Assembly: GCF_030812415.1 (NCBI RefSeq)
Contig: NZ_JAUSST010000004.1
Span: 372,001-436,000, forward strand
Length of the DNA stretch: 64,000 bases
Direction: 5' to 3'
Origin: Paenibacillus harenae
Lineage (GTDB): Bacteria; Bacillota; Bacilli; Paenibacillales; Paenibacillaceae
Part shown: positions 1-9,376 of the stretch, in pieces
Position numbering within the stretch: the stretch's first letter is position 1
Layout of the letters: each line of letters opens with the position of its first letter
Translations under genes and position numbers: made by a program
Notes under the pieces: generated by a model
The model's database searches: none
What the model saw: only the letters and a program-made list of their open reading frames with translations
Told to the model about the DNA's origin: nothing

Positions 1-73
1 TAAACATAATGTTTTCGCGTTTGGCTGCAGGCGATCATGAAGGAGATAGAGAGAATAGGGTAGGAAGGGCGAT

Positions 74-1081
74 ATGATGCAGGAATTACATACAACGAAG
101 CTCGCGAACGGCTGGCTGCAGGTGAAGGTGCCGCTGCCTTTCTCGTTGAAATGGGTCAACAGCTACGTAATACCGGAAGAGAACGGTTATACGCTCATCG
201 ATCCGGGCTTGCGTACCGACGAGGCCATTGAAGCATGGGAGGCGGCACTGGCGCTGAATCAGTTGAAGTGGACGGACATCGCGCGCATTATAGTAACACA
301 TCAGCATCCCGATCATTATGGGCTTTCCGGCTATGTGCAGGAGAAGAGCGGAGCGCCGGTATACATATCCAGAGCTTCTCATGCCTATGCGCTTCGGCTA
401 TGGGGAGAGGGCAGTCGTTTCGCCGAACAACTAAAGTCCTTATTCGTAGAGCATGGCATGCCGCTGGAGCTTGTAGATGCCATCGGTGAAAACCTGGCCA
501 GCTTCGTGGAGATGGTATCGCCGCAGCCGAAAGTCGCTTATTTGGAGGCGGGCGGGACGCTTGCCATAGGGGGATTGGATTGGCAGCTTATCGACGCTCC
601 CGGGCATGCCTCCGGCGGGCTATGCTTCTATCAGCCGGAGCGCAGATGGATGATATGCGGCGATCAAGTATTGCCGCATATTACGCCCAATGTGAGCGTC
701 GTGCCCGGCGAGGACGAGAGACCGCTAGCTTTGTTTCTTGCCAGTCTGGAGGAGCTTGCGGAATATGAGGTAGAGCTGGCATTCCCCGGTCATCGCGATC
801 CGTTCGATGATTTCTCGGGCCGAATAGAGGAGCTTATCTCGCATCATGGCCGCAGGCTCGTTCGGATGGCTGAATTGCTCGAAGAAGAGCCCCGCACGGC
901 TTTCGACCTGTGCGAGGCTCTATTCGGCAGCCGGTTGCGAAGCAATCCGCATAATTTGCGCTTTGCGATGGCGGAGACGCTTGCCCACTTGTACGAGCTC
1001 GTCCGGCAGGGAAGAGCAATCTACAGTCCGGCAAACAGCTGTACGAGCGGCGTTTACTATGCTATTTCCCCCACGCGATAG
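74..1081 (+). CDS. MBL-fold metallo-hydrolase
   Basis: A 335-residue metallo-beta-lactamase-fold hydrolase. The zinc motif THQHPDHYG lies near residue 77, a second metal histidine is in APGHASGG, the bridging Asp in CGDQVLPHI, and a late His in FPGHRDPF. This is the complete ligand series of the glyoxalase II / YflN-like branch. The C-terminal 90 residues are helical, as in MBL proteins with a winged-helix tail. The start follows GGAAGGG; a second ATG comes immediately after the first. No signal peptide is visible, so it is probably cytoplasmic. It converges on the response regulator gene, with the stop codons 5 bp apart. The family is clear, but the substrate (thioester, lactone or other ester) cannot be read from sequence. 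Confidence 0.85.
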   Translation: MMQELHTTKLANGWLQVKVPLPFSLKWVNSYVIPEENGYTLIDPGLRTDEAIEAWEAALALNQLKWTDIARIIVTHQHPDHYGLSGYVQEKSGAPVYISRASHAYALRLWGEGSRFAEQLKSLFVEHGMPLELVDAIGENLASFVEMVSPQPKVAYLEAGGTLAIGGLDWQLIDAPGHASGGLCFYQPERRWMICGDQVLPHITPNVSVVPGEDERPLALFLASLEELAEYEVELAFPGHRDPFDDFSGRIEELISHHGRRLVRMAELLEEEPRTAFDLCEALFGSRLRSNPHNLRFAMAETLAHLYELVRQGRAIYSPANSCTSGVYYAISPTR

Positions 1082-1086
1082 TGAAA

Positions 1087-2712
1087 TTAGCGGTCGCGGA
1101 ATTCCTGCGGCGTAATGCCGTAACGATCTTTGAACACCTTGATGAAATAGCTTGTTTTCAAGTAACCGATTTTGGCGGCGATCTCGTAGATCTTCTCGTT
1201 GGAGGAGCGAAGCAGATGCGCCGCCTTTTCCATCTTAAGCCTCGATAAATAATCGCTGATGCCTTCCCCGGTCTCCAGCTTGTACACCTTGGACAAGTAA
1301 GAAGGATTCAAATAGACATGTGCGGCGATCGTTTGAAGTGAAGCGTCATCCAGGCGGTTCGCTACGTATTCCTGCACCCTCTGTACGATGCCCGATCTCG
1401 AATCCTGTTCTCTAAAGCTCATATGGCTCTTGAATGACTGGAGCACATCCGTCGTCCACGAGCGAAGCTGCTTGATCGTATGGAACTGCGGACCGCCGAG
1501 CAGCTGGTTGAAGTTTTCCTTCATAATATCGGCCATCCATAGCTTATTCTTATGAATCGAGTAGCTGAGCGAGCTGGCTATCATGAAATACGTCTCCAAA
1601 ATATGCTCATGCGAGTCGCCCCACTTATGCTCCAATTCATCAAATGCGTTCGATAGCTTCTCGTCGATGGCGTCCCATTGCCCAGCTTCAAGCAGATGGA
1701 TGAGCAGCGGCGGATTGTAAAGATGCGTAAGCGAATTCGCTTCGCCCGTATCGATCTCTTCGGCCAGCGTGAACATAAAACCCCGCTCGCCCCCGATGCG
1801 CTGCCGGAAGCTGACGAGACAACGTTCGTACGTATCGCGGACATCGGCAGGAAAGGCAGCCGGCTTGCTTAGTACGAGCGAAATCGTGCCTTTCAAGTAA
1901 AGGCTCACGTAATGCTGCAGCTGGGCGACTTTCGACTCGACCTGCTGCAGGGCAAGCTGTTCCTTAACGGCAGCGTTCTTGCTGCCAGCCTTGCGCATAA
2001 GGAGGAAGACGAGATAGCCGTGGTCATCCTTCAAGTGCCACAGCGTATACTCGTCTGCGAATATCTCCTCGGCAATGTTACAGACTGCGAATTCGAGCAA
2101 GGAGCTGTCTTGCTCCGTCTGTTCGTCGAAATAATCCTCCATGCGAAGCAGAATAATGCAAAACGGCGAGCCGACCGTGTGCGGTAGTTGAAACATATCA
2201 AGCTTCTGTTCCAGCTCGCCGGGAGCAGGGAAGCTCTTGCCTTGCAGCAGGGAGGCAAGCAGATGCTTCCGTAATACGGGCAAATTTTGTTTCAGCGACG
2301 TAAGCGTCTTCTGCTGCGAAGTGACGGCGCTCCAATGCTGCTCCAGCTCGGCGACCGCCTTCTTCACCGCTTGAAGCAGCTCCTCGTCCTCGGCAGGCTT
2401 AAGCAAATAATCGGTCGCTTGCTGCTGCAGCGCCCGCTTCGCATATTCGAAGTCGTTGTAGCCTGTCAGCAGTATGCATCTGACATCTGTCCAAGAGCCG
2501 CGTATTTGCTCGATAAGCTCAAGACCGGACAGGCCGGGCATGTGAATGTCGGTAATGACGATATCGATCGTCGTCTCGTTCATGACGGCGAGCGCTTCTG
2601 GTCCGGAATAGGCTTGATACACGTTATCGATACCTATCGTGTCCCACGGCAAGTTATGGACCAAATCTTCGACCAGATCGGGCTGGTCGTCAACGATGAG
2701 TAATTTGTACAA
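1087..2712 (-). CDS. YesN-type response regulator with AraC DNA-binding domain
   Basis: A 541-residue response regulator. The N-terminal receiver domain (about 1-120) carries the acidic pair in LIVDDQ and phospho-acceptor Asp55 in VITDIHMPG, with the conserved Lys near 105 (YLLKPAE). A poorly conserved middle region of about 300 residues follows. The C-terminal AraC/XylS double helix-turn-helix (about 440-541) ends in YFIKVFKDRYGITPQEFR. This YesN-like layout usually pairs with YesM-like kinases that sense extracellular sugars. It lies 42 bp downstream of the kinase gene in the same orientation, so the two are probably co-transcribed. The start is TTG with GGAGGTG about 10 nt upstream. Its likely target is the divergent ABC importer beginning at 4644. 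Confidence 0.92.
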   Translation of the reverse strand: MYKLLIVDDQPDLVEDLVHNLPWDTIGIDNVYQAYSGPEALAVMNETTIDIVITDIHMPGLSGLELIEQIRGSWTDVRCILLTGYNDFEYAKRALQQQATDYLLKPAEDEELLQAVKKAVAELEQHWSAVTSQQKTLTSLKQNLPVLRKHLLASLLQGKSFPAPGELEQKLDMFQLPHTVGSPFCIILLRMEDYFDEQTEQDSSLLEFAVCNIAEEIFADEYTLWHLKDDHGYLVFLLMRKAGSKNAAVKEQLALQQVESKVAQLQHYVSLYLKGTISLVLSKPAAFPADVRDTYERCLVSFRQRIGGERGFMFTLAEEIDTGEANSLTHLYNPPLLIHLLEAGQWDAIDEKLSNAFDELEHKWGDSHEHILETYFMIASSLSYSIHKNKLWMADIMKENFNQLLGGPQFHTIKQLRSWTTDVLQSFKSHMSFREQDSRSGIVQRVQEYVANRLDDASLQTIAAHVYLNPSYLSKVYKLETGEGISDYLSRLKMEKAAHLLRSSNEKIYEIAAKIGYLKTSYFIKVFKDRYGITPQEFRDR

Positions 2713-2754
2713 GGCTGTACTGCACCTCCGGTAATAGGATTCATGTTCGTTCCT

Positions 2755-4479
2755 CTAGCTGTTATGCGGCCATGTGACCGATACGGCAAGTCCGCCTTCC
2801 GGCCGAACGCGGAACGTAAGCGAAGCTTCCGAGCCGAATTGGTAAACGATTCGCTGACGGATGTTCCAGAGCGCGCAGCCGGTACCGTCGTTCGGCGGAT
2901 TCATGACGCTCATCTCCAGCTTCCTCATCCCTTCCTCGGTTACGCCTACTCCGTTATCCGCTATCGTAATCGTATGGTAACGGTCATTGCTATCGCCGGA
3001 GATCGTAATGATGCCGTCTCCGGCGAATCGTTCAATGCCATGAATAACGGCGTTCTCCGCGAGCGGCTGAAGCAGCAGCCTTGGAATTTCCAAGGCAAGC
3101 ATCGATTCCGGCACATCGATTTCATAAGACAAGTGCCGAATATGGAATTTCTGGATCTCCAAGTAGCTTTCGATTAACTCCAGCTCGTCCTTAAGCGTCG
3201 CGCTCGGCTTCTCTACCCTTGTCGTATAACGGTAATATTTGGACAGATGCATAGCAAGCTTCATGACCGATTCTTTCTTGTCCAGCCTTGCCAGACTTCG
3301 AATAAGCGCGAAGCAATTATATAGGAAATGCGGGTTGATCTGCGACTGCAGCTGCTTTACGTTGGCTTCGCGGGTACGGATTTCTTCCATGTACAGCTTC
3401 TGGATCAACTGCTCCGTATTGGCCGCCATGTCGTTGAAGCGATGGAACAGGTACGTGAATTCGTTTTTCGGATTGGCCGTAATCCGCGCCGAATAGTTGC
3501 CGTCCTGCAGCCGCTTCACGCTGCGGATAAGCAGGCCGATCGGACGCTGTACGTTGCGGTACAGCAAGTAGCCTGCGAGCAGGCTCATGACAAGAAGCAG
3601 CGTTACCGAGCCGTAAAATAAGATTTGGCTTTTGACGATCGGCTTCAGGATATCGGCAAGAGGCACATAGTCGACAAGATACCAATCGAGCGTTTCCAGA
3701 TGTGCGGTCGTAACAAGGAAGTCGTCGCCGTGCACCTTTATAATGCCGTCGGTTACGCTCTCCGTGGTCATGCCTGGGAGAAATTGTTGAATGGAATCGG
3801 TCATCGTCTTGTCCGAAGTCCGGTTCCGAATGACAGAACCGTCCTTATGGACGAGGAAGGGGTCGCCCTTGCCCGCCAGCTTGAACGTATCGAGGTCCCT
3901 GATAAGATGCTCCTCGGGAAACGAGATTTCAACGATGATGCCGGCTTTCTCCAGATCGTTCACTTTGCTGTTCGGCTTGACGATATGGCGGACGAAACGC
4001 TTATGCTTAATGTTCTGAATGATCATTTCCTCGTACTTCCAGCTTGGCGTATAGATTTCTTGGACGGAATCGAGATCGTAAGAAAGATAAGGATTGGTCG
4101 AGACGAGCTGTTTGCTGGCGGGCGCGAGCACCGAATATTGCGTATCCCAGCGCTGGGATACGTTCAGCAGGCGGAGCCGCTCGATGATGCGCAGCTTCTC
4201 GTCATTGCGTATGTAGGCGCTTTCGATCAAATGCAAATTTTGCAGCTGCTGGATATGGATATCTTCGGTGAGCAGGTAACCGAGCGTCGACAGCGTCGTC
4301 ACGCTACGGTCGATTTCGCTGGCCAGGAAGGCGACGTCCTTCTGCTTCAACGACTTCATCTCTTCTTTGATGACGTCCATGCTCGTCCGAATCGAAAGCG
4401 TATACAAAACAATGATCGGAATAAGCAATAGGACGATTAACGTCATGATTTTGGTGAACGTATTTTCTCGTAAACGCAT
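2755..4479 (-). CDS. YesM-type sensor histidine kinase
   Basis: A membrane histidine kinase of about 574 residues. A first transmembrane helix lies near residues 10-32 (IMTLIVLLLIPIIVLYTL). An extracellular sensor of Cache type (about 35-280) is followed by a second helix near 285-305, a HAMP linker, and the His_kinase domain with the phospho-acceptor motif QINPHFLYNCF. The ATPase domain shows the N-box LAENAVIHG and the G-box IADNGVGV. I start it at 4479, where GAGAGG precedes ATG; a longer frame back to 4542 has no ribosome site. It is co-oriented with the YesN-like regulator and divergent from the ABC transporter. The ligand is probably an oligosaccharide or a wall fragment. Confidence 0.92.
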   Translation of the reverse strand: MRLRENTFTKIMTLIVLLLIPIIVLYTLSIRTSMDVIKEEMKSLKQKDVAFLASEIDRSVTTLSTLGYLLTEDIHIQQLQNLHLIESAYIRNDEKLRIIERLRLLNVSQRWDTQYSVLAPASKQLVSTNPYLSYDLDSVQEIYTPSWKYEEMIIQNIKHKRFVRHIVKPNSKVNDLEKAGIIVEISFPEEHLIRDLDTFKLAGKGDPFLVHKDGSVIRNRTSDKTMTDSIQQFLPGMTTESVTDGIIKVHGDDFLVTTAHLETLDWYLVDYVPLADILKPIVKSQILFYGSVTLLLVMSLLAGYLLYRNVQRPIGLLIRSVKRLQDGNYSARITANPKNEFTYLFHRFNDMAANTEQLIQKLYMEEIRTREANVKQLQSQINPHFLYNCFALIRSLARLDKKESVMKLAMHLSKYYRYTTRVEKPSATLKDELELIESYLEIQKFHIRHLSYEIDVPESMLALEIPRLLLQPLAENAVIHGIERFAGDGIITISGDSNDRYHTITIADNGVGVTEEGMRKLEMSVMNPPNDGTGCALWNIRQRIVYQFGSEASLTFRVRPEGGLAVSVTWPHNS

Positions 4480-4643
4480 GACCGAACCTCTCTTTTTTAT
4501 GAAAATAACGATAGATAAGTCAACAAAGTGGCATGCTTCCAAAGAACGTGGTCTATAGCACAGGAGATACTGCTGATAAAATTAATCATACAGGAGAGCT
4601 GATAAAACACAAATCAATTTTTGTTCGGAAAGGGGCAACAGGA
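4480..4643. promoter_or_regulatory. Divergent control region with direct repeats
   Basis: This 164-bp gap separates the kinase gene from the ABC permease gene. It holds two imperfect direct repeats, each CAGGAGA followed by GCTGATAAAA and then AATCA (starting at 4561 and 4591, about 30 bp or three helical turns apart). AraC-type response regulators of the YesN class bind direct repeats, so these are candidate sites for the neighbouring regulator. No clear sigma-A hexamers could be assigned. Confidence 0.4.
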
Positions 4644-5603
4644 GTGGATAGCGCATTAAACAAACCGCTGCCGCAAGCAGAGGAACAGCCGCAGAAGCGG
4701 GAAGCCAAGCCAAGAGAGAAGCTAAGCCGCACATGGCCTTTGCACTTGATGCTGCTGCCGGCAGCCATCGTAACGTTCATCTTCGCTTACGTGCCGATGA
4801 GCGGTCTCATTATGGCGTTTCAGGATTTTAAACCATACGACGGCATCTCCGGTTCCAAGTTCGTGGGGCTGGAGCATTTCAGATTCATGTTCGAGTATCC
4901 GGACAGCAAGCAGGTCATATGGAACACGCTCATCATTTCGGGATTGAAAATCGTATTCGGCCTTATCGTTCCATTCACCTTCGCCATCTTGCTTAACGAG
5001 GTTCGCAAAATGCTGTTCAAGCGCGTCGTGCAGACGCTTGTCTACCTGCCTCACTTTATCTCGTGGGTTATTCTCGGCGCGATTCTGACCGACATGCTCG
5101 GCAACAAAGGCATCGTGAACCAGACGCTGAGCGCGCTCGGCATGTCGAACGTATTCTGGCTCGGCGACGGGGACTGGTTCCGCTTTACCGTAGTCGTCAG
5201 CGACATTTGGCAGAACTTCGGTTTCAACACGATCGTCTTCCTGGCTGCGCTGTCCGGCGTTAACCCTTCCTTGTACGAGGCGGCGGAAGTCGATGGCGCG
5301 ACGCGCTGGAAGCAGACGCTTCATATTACGATTCCGTCGATGATTCCAATCGGGGTCGTCGTCGGCACGCTGTCGCTGGGCAACATTCTGAACGGCGGCT
5401 TCGATCAAATTTTCAACCTTTACAATTCGCTCGTTTACGACAAAGGCGACATTATCGATACGTTCGTATACCGTACGGCAATCCTTAACGGTCAATACAG
5501 CTTCGGTACGGCAGTCGGCTTTTTCAAATCGATCATCGGCTTGATCATGATCGTATTTTCATACCGGGTGGCATACAAATTTGCCGGTTATCGCATTTTC
5601 TAA
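4644..5603 (+). CDS. Sugar ABC transporter permease, LplB family
   Basis: A 319-residue inner-membrane permease with about six transmembrane helices. It has the EAA loop YEAAEVDGATRWKQTLHITIPS that contacts the ATPase. The opening MLLPAAIVTFIFAYVPMSG and the motif GLEHFRFMF are typical of LplB/YtcP-type partners. I place the start at GTG 4644, with AAAGGGG about 10 nt upstream; the frame stays open to 4533, but that extension has no ribosome site. It forms an importer with the second permease and the lipoprotein downstream. No ATPase gene is present, so a shared MsmX-type ATPase elsewhere is expected. Expression is probably controlled by the divergent two-component pair. Confidence 0.88.
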   Translation: MDSALNKPLPQAEEQPQKREAKPREKLSRTWPLHLMLLPAAIVTFIFAYVPMSGLIMAFQDFKPYDGISGSKFVGLEHFRFMFEYPDSKQVIWNTLIISGLKIVFGLIVPFTFAILLNEVRKMLFKRVVQTLVYLPHFISWVILGAILTDMLGNKGIVNQTLSALGMSNVFWLGDGDWFRFTVVVSDIWQNFGFNTIVFLAALSGVNPSLYEAAEVDGATRWKQTLHITIPSMIPIGVVVGTLSLGNILNGGFDQIFNLYNSLVYDKGDIIDTFVYRTAILNGQYSFGTAVGFFKSIIGLIMIVFSYRVAYKFAGYRIF

Positions 5604-5655
5604 TTCATTTATCGGTTATTAGGGAGTGTATCAATCAAACAAAGGATGAGATTTC

Positions 5656-6534
5656 ATGTATCATAAAACAGCAGGCTACAAAACGTTCTCGGTGTTCAAT
5701 TACGCGCTGCTCGCATTCATATGCATTACATGCGTCATACCGCTCGTTCATATTCTGGCCGTCAGCTTCAGCGCAAGCTCGCCGGCGAACGCGAATCTGG
5801 TTAAGTTATGGCCGATCGGCTTCAACTTCGACGCTTACGCGAAGACGCTGAACAATGCGAACTTCTTCAATGCGCTTAAGGTTGGCGTCTGGCGAACGGC
5901 GCTAGGCACGGTCGTAGGGATGAGTCTTATGATTCTTGCCGGCTACGCCTTGTCCAAGGACAACCGCGATTTCCGCAGCCGCTCGTTCTATACGTGGTTT
6001 TTCTTGTTCACGATGCTGTTCAGCGGCGGTATCGTGCCGGGCTACATGCTGATCCGCAATTTGGATCTGATGAACTCGATCTGGGCGCTTGTATTGCCGG
6101 GCGCCATCAACGTGTTCAATATGGTACTCTTAATGAACTTCTTCCGCGCCGTGCCGAGGGAGCTCGAAGAGGCGGCCACGATCGACGGGGCAGGCCAGTT
6201 CCGAACGCTGTGGAGCGTTTTCCTTCCGATCTCGATGCCCGCGCTGGCGACGATCTCGTTGTTTACGATGGTCACGCATTGGAACTCTTGGTTTGACGGC
6301 TTGTTATATATTACAGATTATAGAAAATATCCATTATCGACATTCCTGCAAACGATTATTGTTCAGCAAGATTTCAATAAAATCAATCCGGACGTCAATG
6401 AGCTGAAGAACATTTCGCAGCGGACGGTGAAGTCGGCCCAGATCTTCATCGGAACGCTCCCGATTTTGCTTGTATATCCGTTCCTGCAGCGTTACTTCGT
6501 GAAAGGGATCATTTTGGGAGCGGTTAAAGAATAA
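5656..6534 (+). CDS. Sugar ABC transporter permease, YtcP/LplC family
   Basis: A 292-residue second permease of the importer, with about six transmembrane helices. The EAA loop is EEAATIDGAGQFRTLWSVFLP. The signature MLFSGGIVPGYMLIRN and the ending LQRYFVKGIILGAVKE are characteristic of the YtcP/LplC branch (MalG superfamily). It starts at ATG after GGATGAG, 52 bp behind the first permease. It should pair with that permease as a heterodimeric channel. Its ending is nearly identical to that of the second cluster's permease (LQRYFVSGVMLGAVKG), so the two importers in this window are relatives. Confidence 0.9.
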   Translation: MYHKTAGYKTFSVFNYALLAFICITCVIPLVHILAVSFSASSPANANLVKLWPIGFNFDAYAKTLNNANFFNALKVGVWRTALGTVVGMSLMILAGYALSKDNRDFRSRSFYTWFFLFTMLFSGGIVPGYMLIRNLDLMNSIWALVLPGAINVFNMVLLMNFFRAVPRELEEAATIDGAGQFRTLWSVFLPISMPALATISLFTMVTHWNSWFDGLLYITDYRKYPLSTFLQTIIVQQDFNKINPDVNELKNISQRTVKSAQIFIGTLPILLVYPFLQRYFVKGIILGAVKE

Positions 6535-6601
6535 GCGACAAAATGGCATCGATAACAAAATAATGGTCTTTCGAACGAAAAAAAACGGTATTATAGTTAG
6601 T

Positions 6602-6626
6602 TTTAACGATGGTAAGTATCGTTATT
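6602..6626 (+). promoter_or_regulatory. Stem-loop between permease and binding-protein genes
   Basis: The inverted repeat AACGAT (6605-6610) and ATCGTT (6618-6623) encloses a 7-nt loop in an AT-rich gap, 35 bp before the binding-protein start. There is no following T-run. It could stabilise or process mRNA so that the binding protein is made in excess, or be an operator; both are inferences. Confidence 0.3.
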
Positions 6627-6659
6627 AATAACATAATATGACTTAGTGGGGGTAGCGCA

Positions 6660-8387
6660 ATGAAGAAGTGGTTGTCTTTATTATTAATTCTTACATTCAT
6701 GCTGGCGATTGCGGCATGCTCGGGCAACAACAACGGCAACAATAACGCCGGCACGACCGGCGGTAACGCCAGCAACACGCCGAAAGAAACGGAAGCGGCG
6801 GCAGAGGAAAACTTTAAAGACGGCAAATATACGACGCCGATTACGCTTTCGACGGTTTGGGGACTTAACCAAAGCTCGGTATTCAAAGTAGGCGAAACGA
6901 TCGAGGACAACGTTCATACGCGCCTTATCAAAGAACGCCTTGGCATCGACATCAAGTACGATTGGGTTATAACGAACACGAACGACGCTTACAAAACGAA
7001 GCTGCGCCTCATGCTCTCCTCCGGCGAGAAGATGCCTGACATCGTCGTATTCCGCGGCGACCTTGAGACGGTCAACATGCTGATCGATTCCGGCCAGTTC
7101 ATGCCGGTAGGCGATCTGGTTGACAAATACGCGAACGAAACATACAAAGCGGGCCTCGATCTCGATCCGACGATCTGGCTGCCGATCAGCCGCGGCGGCG
7201 AGAAAATGGCATTGCCGGTTCTCGATTACGCCTACAACGGCGACCATGTGATGTGGATCCGTCAAGACTGGCTCGATAAGCTGCAGTTGAAAGCGCCTAC
7301 GACGATCGCCGAGATGGAAACGGTCATGGACGCGTTCACGAACCAAGATCCGGACGGCGACGGCAAGAAAAACACGATCGGTCTTGCGACGGGGTTCAAG
7401 AACGGCTTCGCGAACTGGATGACGGACATCGGCTTCCTGTTCGGAGCTTACGGCACGATTCCAGGTCAATGGAACCTCGCTGCCGACGGCACGCTGGAGC
7501 ACGGTTCGATAAACCATGCCGCTAAGAAGGCTTTAACGAAGCTGAACGAATGGCTGAACAAAGGCTATATCTCGCAGGACTCGGCATTGTTTGACGAGGT
7601 CAAAGGCTCCGAGCTGTTCACGAAGGGCGAAGCGGGTATCGTTTTCGGACCGAACTGGCTGCCGGCATGGCCTTTCCCGGACCTGAAAAACAACGTTCCG
7701 GGAGCAACGTACAAAGCATACCCCGTGCCTGCAGGCCCAGACGGCACGATCGGTTCGCAAGGCGGCAACCCGCCGTCCAACGGATACATCTTCGTTAACA
7801 AGGATTCGAAAAACCCGGAAGCGATTCTTCACTACTACAACTGGTTCTTCGATAACATTGCCAACCCACAGCCGGGCAGCGAGTTCGAGAAAGGCTTCGC
7901 CGAAGGGTACGACTATGCGACGCTTCCGGACGGATCGATCACGGCGGATGCCGCGAAGTATCCCGATTTGTTCCCTGGCCTGAAGGACCAAACGGCGCCG
8001 CCGCTTTACTACACGCTGACCTATGAAGGCGCGCGTATTCCTACCTTGTACGCCGATACGCATATTAAGCTTGCAGGCGGCGCCGAGCCGACGACGCCTT
8101 ACGAGAAGCAAGAATTCAATACGCGTCTGAAAGAAAACACGGATGCGATGAAGGTGGTCATGGACCAAGTAGAGATTCGCAAGAAAAACTACTACATGGG
8201 TCCATTGACGGAAACGATGCAAAGCAAAAACGAGCTTCTGAACAAGCTTCTGAACGAAACGTATAGCAAAATCGTCTACGGCCAGCAACCAGTCGATACG
8301 TTCGACGAAATGGTCGAAAACTGGAAGAAATCCGGCGGGGAGCAAATTACGAAAGAGGTTAACGACTGGTACAACAGCGTTAAGTAA
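6660..8387 (+). CDS. ABC transporter extracellular solute-binding lipoprotein
   Basis: A 575-residue substrate-binding lipoprotein. The signal peptide ends in the lipobox LAIAACSGN (Cys near residue 20), followed by an Asn/Gly/Thr-rich linker. The mature part has the two-lobed family 1 binding-protein look: MPDIVVFRGD, the conserved WIRQDWLDKLQLKAPTTIAE block, and a DPDGDGKKNTIGL calcium-loop-like stretch. It is close to the LipO/YtcQ group that works with LplB/YtcP permeases. GTGGGGG lies upstream of the ATG. It is the last gene of the first importer and is followed by a strong terminator. The substrate is probably an oligosaccharide; the exact sugar is unknown. Confidence 0.92.
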   Translation: MKKWLSLLLILTFMLAIAACSGNNNGNNNAGTTGGNASNTPKETEAAAEENFKDGKYTTPITLSTVWGLNQSSVFKVGETIEDNVHTRLIKERLGIDIKYDWVITNTNDAYKTKLRLMLSSGEKMPDIVVFRGDLETVNMLIDSGQFMPVGDLVDKYANETYKAGLDLDPTIWLPISRGGEKMALPVLDYAYNGDHVMWIRQDWLDKLQLKAPTTIAEMETVMDAFTNQDPDGDGKKNTIGLATGFKNGFANWMTDIGFLFGAYGTIPGQWNLAADGTLEHGSINHAAKKALTKLNEWLNKGYISQDSALFDEVKGSELFTKGEAGIVFGPNWLPAWPFPDLKNNVPGATYKAYPVPAGPDGTIGSQGGNPPSNGYIFVNKDSKNPEAILHYYNWFFDNIANPQPGSEFEKGFAEGYDYATLPDGSITADAAKYPDLFPGLKDQTAPPLYYTLTYEGARIPTLYADTHIKLAGGAEPTTPYEKQEFNTRLKENTDAMKVVMDQVEIRKKNYYMGPLTETMQSKNELLNKLLNETYSKIVYGQQPVDTFDEMVENWKKSGGEQITKEVNDWYNSVK

Positions 8388-8432
8388 TACGGCCTCCTGG
8401 AACCCGCACCTAGAGCTTGATACGAATAAAGC

Positions 8433-8476
8433 AAGAGGCGTCCGCAAGCTTGTTTCGCTTGCAGACGCCTCTTTTT
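8433..8476 (+). terminator. Intrinsic terminator after the first importer
   Basis: A long stem, AGAGGCGTC-CGCAAGC pairing with GCTTGC-A-GACGCCTCT, is followed by a T-run. It lies between the convergent binding-protein and MBL hydrolase genes and may also act weakly on the minus strand. Confidence 0.85.
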
Positions 8477-8480
8477 CAGT

Positions 8481-9317
8481 TCAATGCGGTACGTAGCGTC
8501 CTTGCTCGGGTACAGCTATTTCATGGAATTTTTTGCACAGTAATTTTAAATTAGACTTTAGAGATTCGCCGAACATCGGCTCGCCATGTCCGGTAATCGC
8601 CAAAGTTGGCTGTAGTGACGCTAGTTTTTTGACCGACCTTTCCGCCAATACCCAATCGGTCGTAAAATATTTAGGCGGCCCGCTTATTTCCTGCTCTTGC
8701 ATCATGACTTTGTATAGCGATTCCTGCTTTACCGTAACGAACGCATCGCCCGCAATAAGCGTTCCGTCATCCTTGCGGAATAACGAAATGTGTCCCCGCG
8801 TGTGTCCGGGCGTATGAATATATTCCCATTCCGGGAGCACCGGGATGGTGCCGTCCGCAGGCAAAGCGATGACCCGATCGTCCAAATTGATGCCGTCATG
8901 GGGAAAGAACGGCGACATTTCCGTCACGAGACCTCCGTTAACGGTAGGGTCGGCGGGCGGATAATCGGATAATCCGGTTAAATAAGGCATCTCCAGCTCA
9001 TGAGCGTACACCGGTACGTTCCAATGCTCGATCAGCTCGATAATCGCGCCGACATGGTCGAAATGCCCATGCGTCAAAATAATCGCCGTCGGCGGGAAGT
9101 CAAACCGCTCATCGGCCGCTTTTATTATTTTTTTAGCCGATCTAGGCATACCGGCGTCAACGAGCACCCATCCCTTATCCTTCTGCTTTGGATCTCCGAT
9201 AAAGCATACATTCACGATTTGAACGGGATAACAAAAAACGTCCGGACGATAAGCGAGTCCTTCTCCGTTCGCGACGGAGGTTAACGGCATGAACGTATTT
9301 TCAAACGAGCTTTCCAA
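8481..9317 (-). CDS. MBL-fold metallo-hydrolase
   Basis: A 278-residue metallo-beta-lactamase-fold protein. Metal motifs are ILTHGHFDHVG (HxHxDH), HTPGHTRGH, the bridging Asp in LIAGDAF, and a C-terminal His in ITGHGEPM. This set fits the YqgX/glyoxalase II-like branch. The start is TTG with AGGAGG 10 nt upstream; the internal ATG nine codons on has no ribosome site. It sits 59 bp behind the DUF2935 gene on the same strand, probably as a two-gene unit. No signal peptide is visible. The substrate is unknown. It is not a close copy of the hydrolase at 74-1081. Confidence 0.87.
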   Translation of the reverse strand: MESSFENTFMPLTSVANGEGLAYRPDVFCYPVQIVNVCFIGDPKQKDKGWVLVDAGMPRSAKKIIKAADERFDFPPTAIILTHGHFDHVGAIIELIEHWNVPVYAHELEMPYLTGLSDYPPADPTVNGGLVTEMSPFFPHDGINLDDRVIALPADGTIPVLPEWEYIHTPGHTRGHISLFRKDDGTLIAGDAFVTVKQESLYKVMMQEQEISGPPKYFTTDWVLAERSVKKLASLQPTLAITGHGEPMFGESLKSNLKLLCKKFHEIAVPEQGRYVPH

Positions 9318-9376
9318 GCTGCTTCAACCTCCTGCATGATCACTCTCCTTTTATAAGCTTTCCTATTGGCGGACGG

